From the NCBI GenBank assembly GCA_964580905.1, contig CAZOLR010000006.1, forward strand, positions 1 to 64,000: 64,000 bases of DNA. The letters are read 5' to 3'. A model generated the notes under the pieces. That model was not told where the DNA came from, did no database searches, and was given only the letters and a program-made list of their open reading frames with translations. Of the stretch, positions 25,235-33,121 are shown piece after piece. The stretch is from G041228335 sp964580905 (GTDB taxonomy: Bacteria > Pseudomonadota > Alphaproteobacteria > Puniceispirillales > UBA1172). Position 1 is the first letter of the stretch. Every line of letters begins with the position of its first letter. The translations under genes were made by a program, and so were the position numbers.

Positions 25235-26595
25235 GCTGTTTTCATCTCCACACTGTTGCTGTCCACCGGCTCTCCGGCAAGGCTGTTCTGGTGTGCGCCG
25301 ACAATCCGTAGAGGTATTATAGCACCAATTTCACCGGATGTGGCAGGGAAATGCACAGCCTGCATCCATGGGCTGCGTCCGGCTTTCTGTCCGTCACGGC
25401 TGGCCGGACGTTCGATCAGCACATCCATCACCGTGCCCAGTTTTTCCATATTGAACGCCAGTTGCTGGGCAGAGACAAGCTGTTGCAAACTTGCCAGACG
25501 TTCGGCTTTGACCGTTTCATCGATCTGGTTTTCATCGGTGGACGCAGGTGTTCCGGGGCGCGGCGAATATTTGAAGGAATACGCCGAAGCATAGCCGATT
25601 TCAGCGATAAGGTTGATGGTATCGGCAAAATCCCGGTCCGTCTCCCCGGGAAAACCGACAATGAAATCACCGCTGAGGGCCATATCCGGCCGCACCTCAC
25701 GCAGACGGTCGATGATCCGCCGATAGTCGTCGCGGGTATGGTGACGGTTCATCGCCGCCAGAATACGATCCGATCCGGACTGAACAGGAAGATGCAGATA
25801 CGGCATCAGCTGGGGAATATCCGCATGGGCTGAGATCAGCTCATCATCCATGTCACGGGGATGCGAAGTGGTGTAGCGCAACCTTTTCAGCCCGTCGATT
25901 TCCGCTAATGCACGGAGGAGACGGGCGAAATTCCACTCTCCCCCATCCGGGGACTGCCCGCGCCAGGCATTCACGTTCTGGCCGAGAAGGGTAAGCTCAA
26001 CACTGCCGGCCCCGACCAGACGGCGGGCCTCTTCAAGAATGCTGGCAGCAGGCCGGGAGTATTCCGCACCACGGGTATAGGGAACAACGCAGAATGTGCA
26101 GAATTTATCGCAACCTTCCTGTATGGACAGAAACGCTGCCGGTCCGCGTGGTGTGTGTTCTTCGGGCAGAAAATCAAATTTGTCCTCAACCGGGAAATCG
26201 GTGTCAATGCGGGCGTTGCGTGCCGCCGGATCAATCTCTGTTACCAGTGCCGGCAGACGGTGATAGGCTTGCGGGCCGACCACCACATCAACCCAGGGCG
26301 CCCGACGGCTGATTTCCTGACCTTCGGCCTGGGCAACACATCCCGCGACCGCTATCGTGGCATTGTGGCCATCACGGCGACGCGCCTCTTTCCATTTCCG
26401 CAGACGGCCGAGTTCGGAGAAAACCTTCTCTGATGCTTTTTCACGAATATGGCAGGTATTGATAATGACCATATCCGCATCATCCGCGTCCGGTGAAGGG
26501 CTGTAGCCAAGCGGTGCCAGAACATCTGCCATACGATCCGAGTCGTAGACATTCATCTGGCAGCCATAGGTTTTAATGAACAGTTTCTTGGTCAT
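25231..26595 (-). CDS. miaB: tRNA-2-methylthio-N6-dimethylallyladenosine synthase MiaB
   Basis: Radical-SAM methylthiotransferase modifying A37. 454 residues: the N-terminal UPF0004 domain with three cluster Cys (YGCQMN, NTCHIRE, AGCVAQ), the radical-SAM CDKFCTFC motif, and a C-terminal TRAM domain with LIERPASRDGQKAGRSPWMQ. Overlaps phoH by 4 bp. In many relatives a fur-type gene sits between rimI and miaB; here only 9 bp separate them. Confidence 0.96.
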   Translation of the reverse strand: MTKKLFIKTYGCQMNVYDSDRMADVLAPLGYSPSPDADDADMVIINTCHIREKASEKVFSELGRLRKWKEARRRDGHNATIAVAGCVAQAEGQEISRRAPWVDVVVGPQAYHRLPALVTEIDPAARNARIDTDFPVEDKFDFLPEEHTPRGPAAFLSIQEGCDKFCTFCVVPYTRGAEYSRPAASILEEARRLVGAGSVELTLLGQNVNAWRGQSPDGGEWNFARLLRALAEIDGLKRLRYTTSHPRDMDDELISAHADIPQLMPYLHLPVQSGSDRILAAMNRHHTRDDYRRIIDRLREVRPDMALSGDFIVGFPGETDRDFADTINLIAEIGYASAYSFKYSPRPGTPASTDENQIDETVKAERLASLQQLVSAQQLAFNMEKLGTVMDVLIERPASRDGQKAGRSPWMQAVHFPATSGEIGAIIPLRIVGAHQNSLAGEPVDSNSVEMKTA

Positions 26596-26604
26596 GCCTA
26601 TCCC

Positions 26605-27039
26605 TTAATCATCACCCCCGGGGGTGTCAAGCCGCATCAGGATCGCATCCACCCTTCCGCCCTGCCTTTTATAATAGCCGCGACGTCTGCCCGCCCCGGC
26701 AAATCCGGCCCGTTCATAAAGCCTGATCGCGGTGATATTGTCCTCTGCCACATCAAGCCTGCATCCCGAAGGACAGTGAAGATGGAGAAACTTTTCAAGA
26801 AGGGCCATGCCGATGCCCTGCCGACGATAGGCCGTATCAACGGTTATCTGAATAATTTCGCCCTCTCCGTCAACAACCCAGCCAAGGATAAAGCCAGCAG
26901 CTCTGTCTTCAGCACGGGCCATCACCCCTTTGAGATGAGGTTTTTCAAGCAAGGCCTGCGCCTGGGAAATCGTCATGTCATCATCAAGGTCCGCCAGGAC
27001 GGGCGCATCTTTGCGAACGAGTGGCCGCAGGGTTATCAT
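26605..27039 (-). CDS. rimI: GNAT acetyltransferase, ribosomal protein S18 RimI-like
   Basis: 144-residue GNAT enzyme with the acetyl-CoA loop DTAYRRQGIGMALLEKF and C-terminal YERAGFAGAGRRRGYYKRQ, typical of RimI (N-terminal acetylation of S18). It overlaps tsaB by 4 bp, the common tsaB-rimI pair. Target specificity is inferred from that context. Confidence 0.85.
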   Translation of the reverse strand: MITLRPLVRKDAPVLADLDDDMTISQAQALLEKPHLKGVMARAEDRAAGFILGWVVDGEGEIIQITVDTAYRRQGIGMALLEKFLHLHCPSGCRLDVAEDNITAIRLYERAGFAGAGRRRGYYKRQGGRVDAILMRLDTPGGDD

Positions 27040-27782
27040 TCGGCCTTTTCTTTCCCTGCTGATCCCGCTGTCGCCCCGCCTTTAGGGCCGAGAATAGGCG
27101 GCGCGAGATAGAGTGGTTCAAGCCGCAAATCCGATAAAGTGAGATCTGTCATACCGGTAAAAAACCGGAGCAGATGGCTGGCATTAGCCTCGGCCTGAAG
27201 GAAGGCAGATGCCGCCAGCCCGTTTTTTTCAAGCATCAGCGCGGTCGCCTCCGCTTCATGCCCGATAATGATCCAGTCCTCAGCGAAACGGGCGAGATGG
27301 TCAGCAATATCTTCGCCCGAAAGATCAGCTATCGGGCCCAGAGATGACCCGTCCGGCCGAAAGCCTGCAACAAAACATGAGCGGCGGCGGGTATCTCCCA
27401 GCGCTGCTATGTGTTTTCTCCCGTCAGCCGCATGTGCCGCCAGCGCATCGAGCGAGCCAAGCCCGTATCCCGGAACATCAAGGGCAAGAGCCAGGCCTTT
27501 CGCCGCTGACAGCGCAACACGAATGCCGGTAAAGGAGCCGGGGCCACGCCCCGCAAGCACGGCATCAAGATCACGCCGGTCTATGTCTGCTGAAGCAAGC
27601 GCTTTTTTTGCCAGAGGCAGGAGCCAGGCCGCATGTCCGTGATCAGCGGCATGTTCCGTCATGGCCAGGATTTCACCTTTATGCATCACCGCAGCCGAGG
27701 CCAGCCCCGCACTGCATTCAAGAGCCAACAGCGTGGCTGCCGCAGGTGCTTTTTTCAACATATACGAAGTGATATCTGCCAT
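27036..27782 (-). CDS. tsaB: tRNA threonylcarbamoyladenosine synthesis protein TsaB
   Basis: ASKHA-fold partner of TsaD and TsaE in t6A37 formation. 248 residues with LLALECSAGLASAA at the N-terminus and GRGPGSFTGIRVALSAAKGLALAL, the family signature. It lacks the metal-binding His of TsaD, as expected for TsaB. Divergent from the deacetylase gene across 74 bp. Another ATG at 27761 is possible. Confidence 0.93.
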   Translation of the reverse strand: MADITSYMLKKAPAAATLLALECSAGLASAAVMHKGEILAMTEHAADHGHAAWLLPLAKKALASADIDRRDLDAVLAGRGPGSFTGIRVALSAAKGLALALDVPGYGLGSLDALAAHAADGRKHIAALGDTRRRSCFVAGFRPDGSSLGPIADLSGEDIADHLARFAEDWIIIGHEAEATALMLEKNGLAASAFLQAEANASHLLRFFTGMTDLTLSDLRLEPLYLAPPILGPKGGATAGSAGKEKAE

Positions 27783-27799
27783 CTGCCCTTAATGCTCAA

Positions 27800-27829
27800 T
27801 TGCCTTCATCCCATGGGTACTGGTATAAC
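27800..27829 (+). promoter_or_regulatory. Predicted promoter of the polysaccharide deacetylase gene
   Basis: TTGCCT (27800-27805), 18 bp, TATAAC (27824-27829). A start near 27836 leaves ~20 nt to the ATG at 27857 with ribosome-binding site AAGGGGAATGAGCG. Confidence 0.5.
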
Positions 27830-27856
27830 GGACATTGTCGAAAAGGGGAATGAGCG

Positions 27857-28870
27857 ATGAAGTTTTGCCGGCAAATTCTGTTGTGCTTCATATTTCTGAC
27901 CGCTGGACTGGCGCATGCCGCCGACCATGCTTCGGTCATCATGTATCACCGGTTTGGTGAAACAGGTTTGCCTTCAACCAACACCACGCTGGAACAGTTT
28001 GATGCGCATCTTGAAGAGTTGGCAACAGGCGGCTACACGGTGATGCCGCTGATTGAAATTACCCGGCATATCCTCGACGGCACCCCGCTTCCGGACCGTG
28101 CCGTCGCCATTACCGTCGATGATGCTTTCCTGTCCTTTTATGAGAACGCCTTCCCCCGTCTTCAGCGTTACGGATTTCCTGTCACGGTCTTTGTTGCAAC
28201 CAGTGCGATTGACCGGGGCCTTAAAGGTTATGCCAGCTGGGATCAGCTCCGGGAGATGCAGGCCGCTGGTGTGTATTTCGGCAGCCAGACGCATACCCAT
28301 CCGCATATGCATATGATCGAGCTTGACGCCGCCCGTCAGGAGATTGAGACATCCAACGCAAGGTTTATCGAAGAGCTGGGGCTTCGGCCCCAGCTTTTGG
28401 CCTATCCTTACGGGGAATACACGCCGGAAGTTCGAGACCTGATCAAATCTATGGGATTTATGGCTGCCTTCGGCCAGCATTCGGGCATCATGCACAAGTC
28501 CGTCCATCCTTATGAATTTCCCCGTTTTGCCTTCAACGAGGATTACGGTGATTTAAACCGGCTGAAACTGGCGATCAACGCCCTGCCTATCCCGGCATCT
28601 GATGTAACACCTGAAAGCATGGTGCTGGAGGAAAACCCGCCTCTTGGCGGATTTACCGTGGCAGAGGGGGTGGAACCGCTCAGTCGTCTTTCCTGTTTTG
28701 CAAGCCAGATGGGAAAAGTAGAGACCATCATCCTTGGCCGCCGGGTGGAAATACGTCTTCCTCAGCCGATCACCGGAAATCGCGGGCGGATCAACTGCAC
28801 CATGCCGTATATCGATAACGGGCAGGATACCGGCCGCTGGCGCTGGCTCGGGCGTCAGTTTCTTCCCTGA
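27857..28870 (+). CDS. Exported polysaccharide deacetylase (NodB-homology, CE4)
   Basis: 337 residues with a Sec signal (residues 1-21, hydrophobic to LAHAA). NodB metal-dependent deacetylase motifs: ITVDD, and HTHPH in SQTHTHPHMHM, with a later LAYPYGEYTPEV block. Residues ~230-337 form an extra C-terminal region with two Cys (LSCFAS, INCTMPY) that may form a periplasmic disulfide. Substrate unknown: peptidoglycan or an exported polysaccharide. Stop lies 3 bp from the convergent Bax-like gene. Confidence 0.85.
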   Translation: MKFCRQILLCFIFLTAGLAHAADHASVIMYHRFGETGLPSTNTTLEQFDAHLEELATGGYTVMPLIEITRHILDGTPLPDRAVAITVDDAFLSFYENAFPRLQRYGFPVTVFVATSAIDRGLKGYASWDQLREMQAAGVYFGSQTHTHPHMHMIELDAARQEIETSNARFIEELGLRPQLLAYPYGEYTPEVRDLIKSMGFMAAFGQHSGIMHKSVHPYEFPRFAFNEDYGDLNRLKLAINALPIPASDVTPESMVLEENPPLGGFTVAEGVEPLSRLSCFASQMGKVETIILGRRVEIRLPQPITGNRGRINCTMPYIDNGQDTGRWRWLGRQFLP

Positions 28871-28873
28871 TGA

Positions 28874-29857
28874 TCATTCGACGTCAAGAACAGCATGATC
28901 ATATATCCACAGATCATTGCTGGCGATGATCAGCCGTAACGTCTTAATATATTTCTCGCCCTCTTCGGAATATGGATGCAGACCGGAAATAAGGTCGTCA
29001 ATTTCATCCGGGGTTGGCGGGGTGCTGATCTCAAGACGTATTTTGCGAAAATCTGAATAGGCGTAATGCGTATTCAGGTTATGAATATAGGCACGGACCG
29101 AATCAAAAAGAGTGGGGAAAGATCGGACCACCGCATTCTCGTATCTTGGCTCTTCCGGCCTGATGCCGGCATCAAGCGACCAGGCCCATTGACCAAAAAG
29201 CGCGTTGCCCTCCATAACAAAACGTGAGGTACCCCAGCCGGATTCCACCGCCGCCTGGGCAAGGGCAAGAGAAACCGGCACCGGCCTGACCCTTTTTAAC
29301 AGAACCCGGGCAATGGTATCATCATCCCTCCCAGCCACTTTGATGCCGTAAAGTTCAGCCCATTTTTCCAGCAGCTCAAAATCATTTTCGGCAATCGTTT
29401 GCCGTATCAGTTTCTGACGTTGTCTGACATCTTCATTTGCCTTCAGTATCAGAGGCAACATATAGCGGATAAACCTGTCTTTACGCTCATTGCTGTCAAG
29501 AGAAGACAGATCAGGAAGCTGCTGAAAATACACCGGTGCAACACGAATTTCTGTCCCTGAGGCCGGCGCCAAATCTTTATCCGGACGTCCTGTTTCGGCC
29601 TCAACCGGAGGATTTAACCGTGTACTCTTTTCAGCTAGATCAAAATCCTTGTTGGGATTGACCCAATGCAATTCCGGCTTTGGTGCCAGCATGTTTTCAA
29701 GCTGTGCCTGCCTGTCCTGTGGAGAGATCGTTTCACCATCATTGAGCGATGGCGGTTTGACGCCGATAATACCGATAATTAGAAATTTAACCCCAATCAG
29801 GCCAAGGGCAGACAGAACAAGAAAACGATGCAGACCAGAGTTAGGGCGATGTGCCAT
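28874..29857 (-). CDS. Bax-like glucosaminidase domain protein, membrane anchored
   Basis: 327 residues. An N-terminal anchor (FLVLSALGLIGVKFLIIGIIG) precedes a proline-rich linker and a C-terminal Bax/GH73-like domain with the presumed catalytic Glu in ALAQAAVESGWGTSRF and the FGQWAW, RAYIHNLNTHYAYSDFRKIR blocks. It probably cleaves peptidoglycan in the periplasm. It is 19 bp after nfu and likely cotranscribed. E. coli Bax is the name-giving relative; physiological role poorly known. Confidence 0.85.
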   Translation of the reverse strand: MAHRPNSGLHRFLVLSALGLIGVKFLIIGIIGVKPPSLNDGETISPQDRQAQLENMLAPKPELHWVNPNKDFDLAEKSTRLNPPVEAETGRPDKDLAPASGTEIRVAPVYFQQLPDLSSLDSNERKDRFIRYMLPLILKANEDVRQRQKLIRQTIAENDFELLEKWAELYGIKVAGRDDDTIARVLLKRVRPVPVSLALAQAAVESGWGTSRFVMEGNALFGQWAWSLDAGIRPEEPRYENAVVRSFPTLFDSVRAYIHNLNTHYAYSDFRKIRLEISTPPTPDEIDDLISGLHPYSEEGEKYIKTLRLIIASNDLWIYDHAVLDVE

Positions 29858-29876
29858 CTGAGATCAGATCCGTTGC

Positions 29877-30425
29877 TTAGCCGTTGTCAGCGCGCACTTC
29901 CTGAACTTCGGGGATATAATGACGGAGCATGTTTTCAATGCCCATCTTAAGGGTGGCCGTCGAGCTTGGACAGCCCTGGCATGCACCCCGCATATAGAGC
30001 GTCACGATGCCTTCATCGAAGGATTTAAAGACAATATCTCCACCATCCATGGCCACAGCAGGCCGCACGCGTGTATCAAGCAGATGCTTGATCTGCTTGA
30101 CGGTGTCATTGTCATCACTGTCGTCTTCTGTTTCTTCATCGGCTTCCATCACCGGAAGGCCGCTGGCGTAATGCTCCATGATCGCGGCCAGAACACCAGG
30201 TTTAATGGTAAACCATTCGCGGCTGTCATCCTTGGTTATGGAAACAAAATCACTGCCGAGAAAAACACCTGTGACACCATCCACACCAAAAAGGCGGCGG
30301 CCAAGGGGTGAGTTGCCGGCATCGTCTATCGATTCGAAATGAGCTGTACCCTTTGCCATGACTTCAACACCGGGAATGAACTTAAGTGTTGCTGGATTCG
30401 GGGTGTCTTCCGTCTGAATAAACAT
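29877..30425 (-). CDS. nfuA: NfuA/NFU-type Fe-S cluster carrier
   Basis: Delivers Fe-S clusters to target proteins. 182 residues: Nfu_N domain (MFIQTEDTPNPATLKFIPG) and a C-terminal NifU domain with the cluster-binding CxxC in MRGACQGCPSS. An acidic linker (DEETEDDSDDND) joins the domains. A good sigma70 promoter lies directly upstream. Possible clients encoded nearby are MiaB, HemW and Nth. Confidence 0.92.
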   Translation of the reverse strand: MFIQTEDTPNPATLKFIPGVEVMAKGTAHFESIDDAGNSPLGRRLFGVDGVTGVFLGSDFVSITKDDSREWFTIKPGVLAAIMEHYASGLPVMEADEETEDDSDDNDTVKQIKHLLDTRVRPAVAMDGGDIVFKSFDEGIVTLYMRGACQGCPSSTATLKMGIENMLRHYIPEVQEVRADNG

Positions 30426-30454
30426 CTCGGCATCTCCGGGTTGAACTTAGAAAT

Positions 30455-30483
30455 AATATAAGGTCAGTGCCCGGGGAATACAA
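30455..30483 (-). promoter_or_regulatory. Predicted promoter of nfuA-bax
   Basis: TTGTAT (30478-30483), 17 bp, TATATT (30455-30460) on the minus strand; start near 30448, 23 nt before the nfuA ATG. Confidence 0.55.
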
Positions 30484-30510
30484 CCGCCACCACAAGCTTT
30501 TCGGGCAGAT

Positions 30511-31521
30511 CTAGCCGAGGCTTTTGCCGAGAAACCCTGTCAGGCGGCGGATATCCGCCATGATTGGTGCTGAAATCGCATGGGCACGTTCTGCGCCATC
30601 GGCCAGAATCTGATCGATATGATCAGTATCATCCATCAGGGCCTGCATCCGGCTGGTGATCGGTTCAAGCTGGCTGATGGCAAGGTCCGCAAGCGCCGGC
30701 TTGAACACGCCGAACCCCTGGCCGCCGAATTCCGTGAGCACATCCGCCTCATCCCTGTTGGCAAGGGCGGCATAGATAGCTACCAGATTCTGCGCTTCCG
30801 GACGATTTTCAAGGCCTTCGACCTCCGATGGCAGAGGTTCCGGATCAGTTTTCGCTTTGCGGATCTTTGCCATGATCGCATCCGCATCATCAAAGAGCGT
30901 GATCCGTGAATATTCCGACGGGTCCGATTTGCTCATTTTTGCACTGCCATCCCTGAGGCTCATCACCCGGGTGGCGGTACCGAGGATCTGCGGCTCAGGA
31001 AGCGGGAAGAAATCCTCACCAAACATGGCATTGAAGGCCTGGGCAATATCCCGGGTCAGTTCAAGATGCTGTTTCTGATCATCACCGACAGGCACATGGG
31101 TGGCCTTATAGGCAAGAATGTCCGCTGCCATCAACGTCGGATAGGCGTAGAGGCCGACCGTTGCGTTTTCCCTGTTCTTGCCGGCTTTTTCCTTGAACTG
31201 TGTCATCCGGTTAAGCCAGCCGAGGCGGGCCACGCAATTGAAGATCCAGGCCAGTTCCGCATGCTGGGGAACACAAGACTGATTGAAGAGAACAGATTTT
31301 TCCGCATCGATCCCGGCGGCAAGAAGCGCGGCCGCAACCTCCCTTGTATTTGCCATCAGAGTAGCAGGGTCCTGCGGCACGGTGATGGCATGCAGGTCCA
31401 CCACGCAATAAATGCATTCAAAACTTTCCTGCAGGCTGACCCAGTTGCGGATTGCCCCGAGGTAATTGCCAAGATGCAGATTGCCTGTTGGCTGAACACC
31501 TGAAAAAATTCTTCTCGTCAT
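30511..31521 (-). CDS. trpS: Tryptophanyl-tRNA synthetase
   Basis: Class I synthetase charging tRNA-Trp. From ATG 31521 (MTRRIFSGVQPTGNLHLGNY) it is 336 residues, the normal length; the open frame runs 43 codons further upstream without homology. HIGH-type motif TGNLHLGN, KMSKS motif SAKMSKSDPS. The ribosome-binding site is poor. Lies between murJ and nfuA on the minus strand. Confidence 0.96.
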   Translation of the reverse strand: MTRRIFSGVQPTGNLHLGNYLGAIRNWVSLQESFECIYCVVDLHAITVPQDPATLMANTREVAAALLAAGIDAEKSVLFNQSCVPQHAELAWIFNCVARLGWLNRMTQFKEKAGKNRENATVGLYAYPTLMAADILAYKATHVPVGDDQKQHLELTRDIAQAFNAMFGEDFFPLPEPQILGTATRVMSLRDGSAKMSKSDPSEYSRITLFDDADAIMAKIRKAKTDPEPLPSEVEGLENRPEAQNLVAIYAALANRDEADVLTEFGGQGFGVFKPALADLAISQLEPITSRMQALMDDTDHIDQILADGAERAHAISAPIMADIRRLTGFLGKSLG

Positions 31522-31554
31522 GGAAAGAATATACCCTATAAAATTACCCTTGCC

Positions 31555-31583
31555 TTTATTCCCTGCCGCGGCGGATGGGTCAA
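31555..31583 (-). promoter_or_regulatory. Possible promoter of trpS
   Basis: TTGACC (31578-31583), 17 bp, AATAAA (31555-31560) on the minus strand, overlapping the last codons of murJ. Weak -10; listed as tentative. Confidence 0.35.
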
Positions 31584-33121
31584 GCCCTGCTTTCTTCCTT
31601 TCCGAAGGGAAGCACACCGGCAAGCCAGGCAAGCCCGAAATAGACAACACCCCCGGTCAGCACCAGCACAGCAAGGCCAAGGGTACGGCCAAAGGGCATC
31701 ACGGAGAGCGGTTCCGACAGATAGAACCTGGCAAGGATGATCACACAAGCCATGGCAAGGCTGATGAAGACAATCCTGCCAAGACCACTGAAAGAATTCA
31801 CCTCAAGGCGGCCACGCCGGATCAAGATCAACCCCATCACCAGAACCGAAACCCAGCTGGCCAGTGACGTTGCCAGCGCAAGGCCCGCGACGCCAAGTAC
31901 CTGCATCAGCATAATGCTGGCCACTAGATTGATCCCGATTGTCCCGAATGAAATTTTCAGAGGTGTCTTCGGGTCATGCGCCGCGTAGAAAGCCGGCTGA
32001 AAGATTTTTGCCAGAATGAAAGCAGGTATGCCCAACCCGTAGGCGACAAGCACCCCGGCGACCGGTGTTATCCGGGCCGGATCAAACGCACCATAGGCAA
32101 AAAGCCCGCCGATGATCTCTTCGGCAAGACAGATCGCCCCTGCCATGGCCGGGAGGGCAAAAAACATCCCCAGGGTGATGGCCTTGCCCATGGAAAGGAC
32201 AACAGATTCCTTATCCCCCGCCGCCTCATAACGCGACAGTTGCGGCAACAGCGCTGTTCCGAGGGCAATGCCAATAATGCCGAGCGGGAGCTGGGCTATC
32301 CGGTCAGCAAAATACAGCGCTGAAATCGCCCCGATGGGCAGAAGAGACGCAAGGATCGTATCTACCAGCAGATTGATCTGCATACCGCCGGCACCAATCG
32401 CGGCAGAAAGGAAGGATTTCCACATTCTGCGCCCCGCTTCGCTGATGCGCGGGAACAGGATCCAGCGTGGCACCCGGTCAACCCTAATCAGCATCCGCCG
32501 GAGCAACAGCATCTGCAGAAGGCCTGCCAAGGGCACGGCGACGGCTACCGGCACCGCACCAACCCCGGCAAGAAGACCGGCGATGACCGCCCCTGCCATC
32601 AGCACAAGATTAAGCAGTACCGGTGCCGCCGCACCGCCGAAAAAATGATTGCCGGCATTGGTAATCGCCGCCCAGAGAGCCACCAGCGATATCATGGGCA
32701 GATAGGGCATGGTGATTCTTGCCAGCATGACCGCGGTTTCAAACCGCCCTCCTTCATCGGAAAAACCGGGCGCCAGGAACGTGATCACGAACGGCATCGC
32801 CAGCTCCATCACGATGGTGATGAGCACAAGCGCCCACAGAAGAGTGATCTGGATTTCTTCGGCAAGACGCCTCGCGGCATCCGGACTTTCTTTTTCGGCT
32901 TTGGCATAGGCGGGAAGAAAGGCGTTGGTCATCGCACCTTCCGCTGTCATCCGGCGAAACAGATTGGGGAGTTTGAAAGCGACAAAAAACGCATCCGCCA
33001 CGGGGCCACCGCCCAGCACAATCGCGAGAAGAATATCTCTTCCGAAACCCAGCACGCGGCTCAATGCCGTCAGCCCGCCAATCTGGCGGACAGCACCAAA
33101 AAGGCCGCGCCCTCCCGTCAT
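31580..33121 (-). CDS. murJ: Lipid II flippase MurJ (MviN)
   Basis: Multidrug/oligosaccharide-lipid/polysaccharide (MOP) transporter moving lipid II across the inner membrane. 513 residues with about 14 hydrophobic helices. Family landmarks: GFGRDILLAIVLGGGPVADAFFVAFKLPN, FLPAYAKAE and YFADRIAQLPLGIIGIALGTALLPQLS. The start interlocks with the glnD stop as ATGA. Confidence 0.96.
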   Translation of the reverse strand: MTGGRGLFGAVRQIGGLTALSRVLGFGRDILLAIVLGGGPVADAFFVAFKLPNLFRRMTAEGAMTNAFLPAYAKAEKESPDAARRLAEEIQITLLWALVLITIVMELAMPFVITFLAPGFSDEGGRFETAVMLARITMPYLPMISLVALWAAITNAGNHFFGGAAAPVLLNLVLMAGAVIAGLLAGVGAVPVAVAVPLAGLLQMLLLRRMLIRVDRVPRWILFPRISEAGRRMWKSFLSAAIGAGGMQINLLVDTILASLLPIGAISALYFADRIAQLPLGIIGIALGTALLPQLSRYEAAGDKESVVLSMGKAITLGMFFALPAMAGAICLAEEIIGGLFAYGAFDPARITPVAGVLVAYGLGIPAFILAKIFQPAFYAAHDPKTPLKISFGTIGINLVASIMLMQVLGVAGLALATSLASWVSVLVMGLILIRRGRLEVNSFSGLGRIVFISLAMACVIILARFYLSEPLSVMPFGRTLGLAVLVLTGGVVYFGLAWLAGVLPFGKEESRA

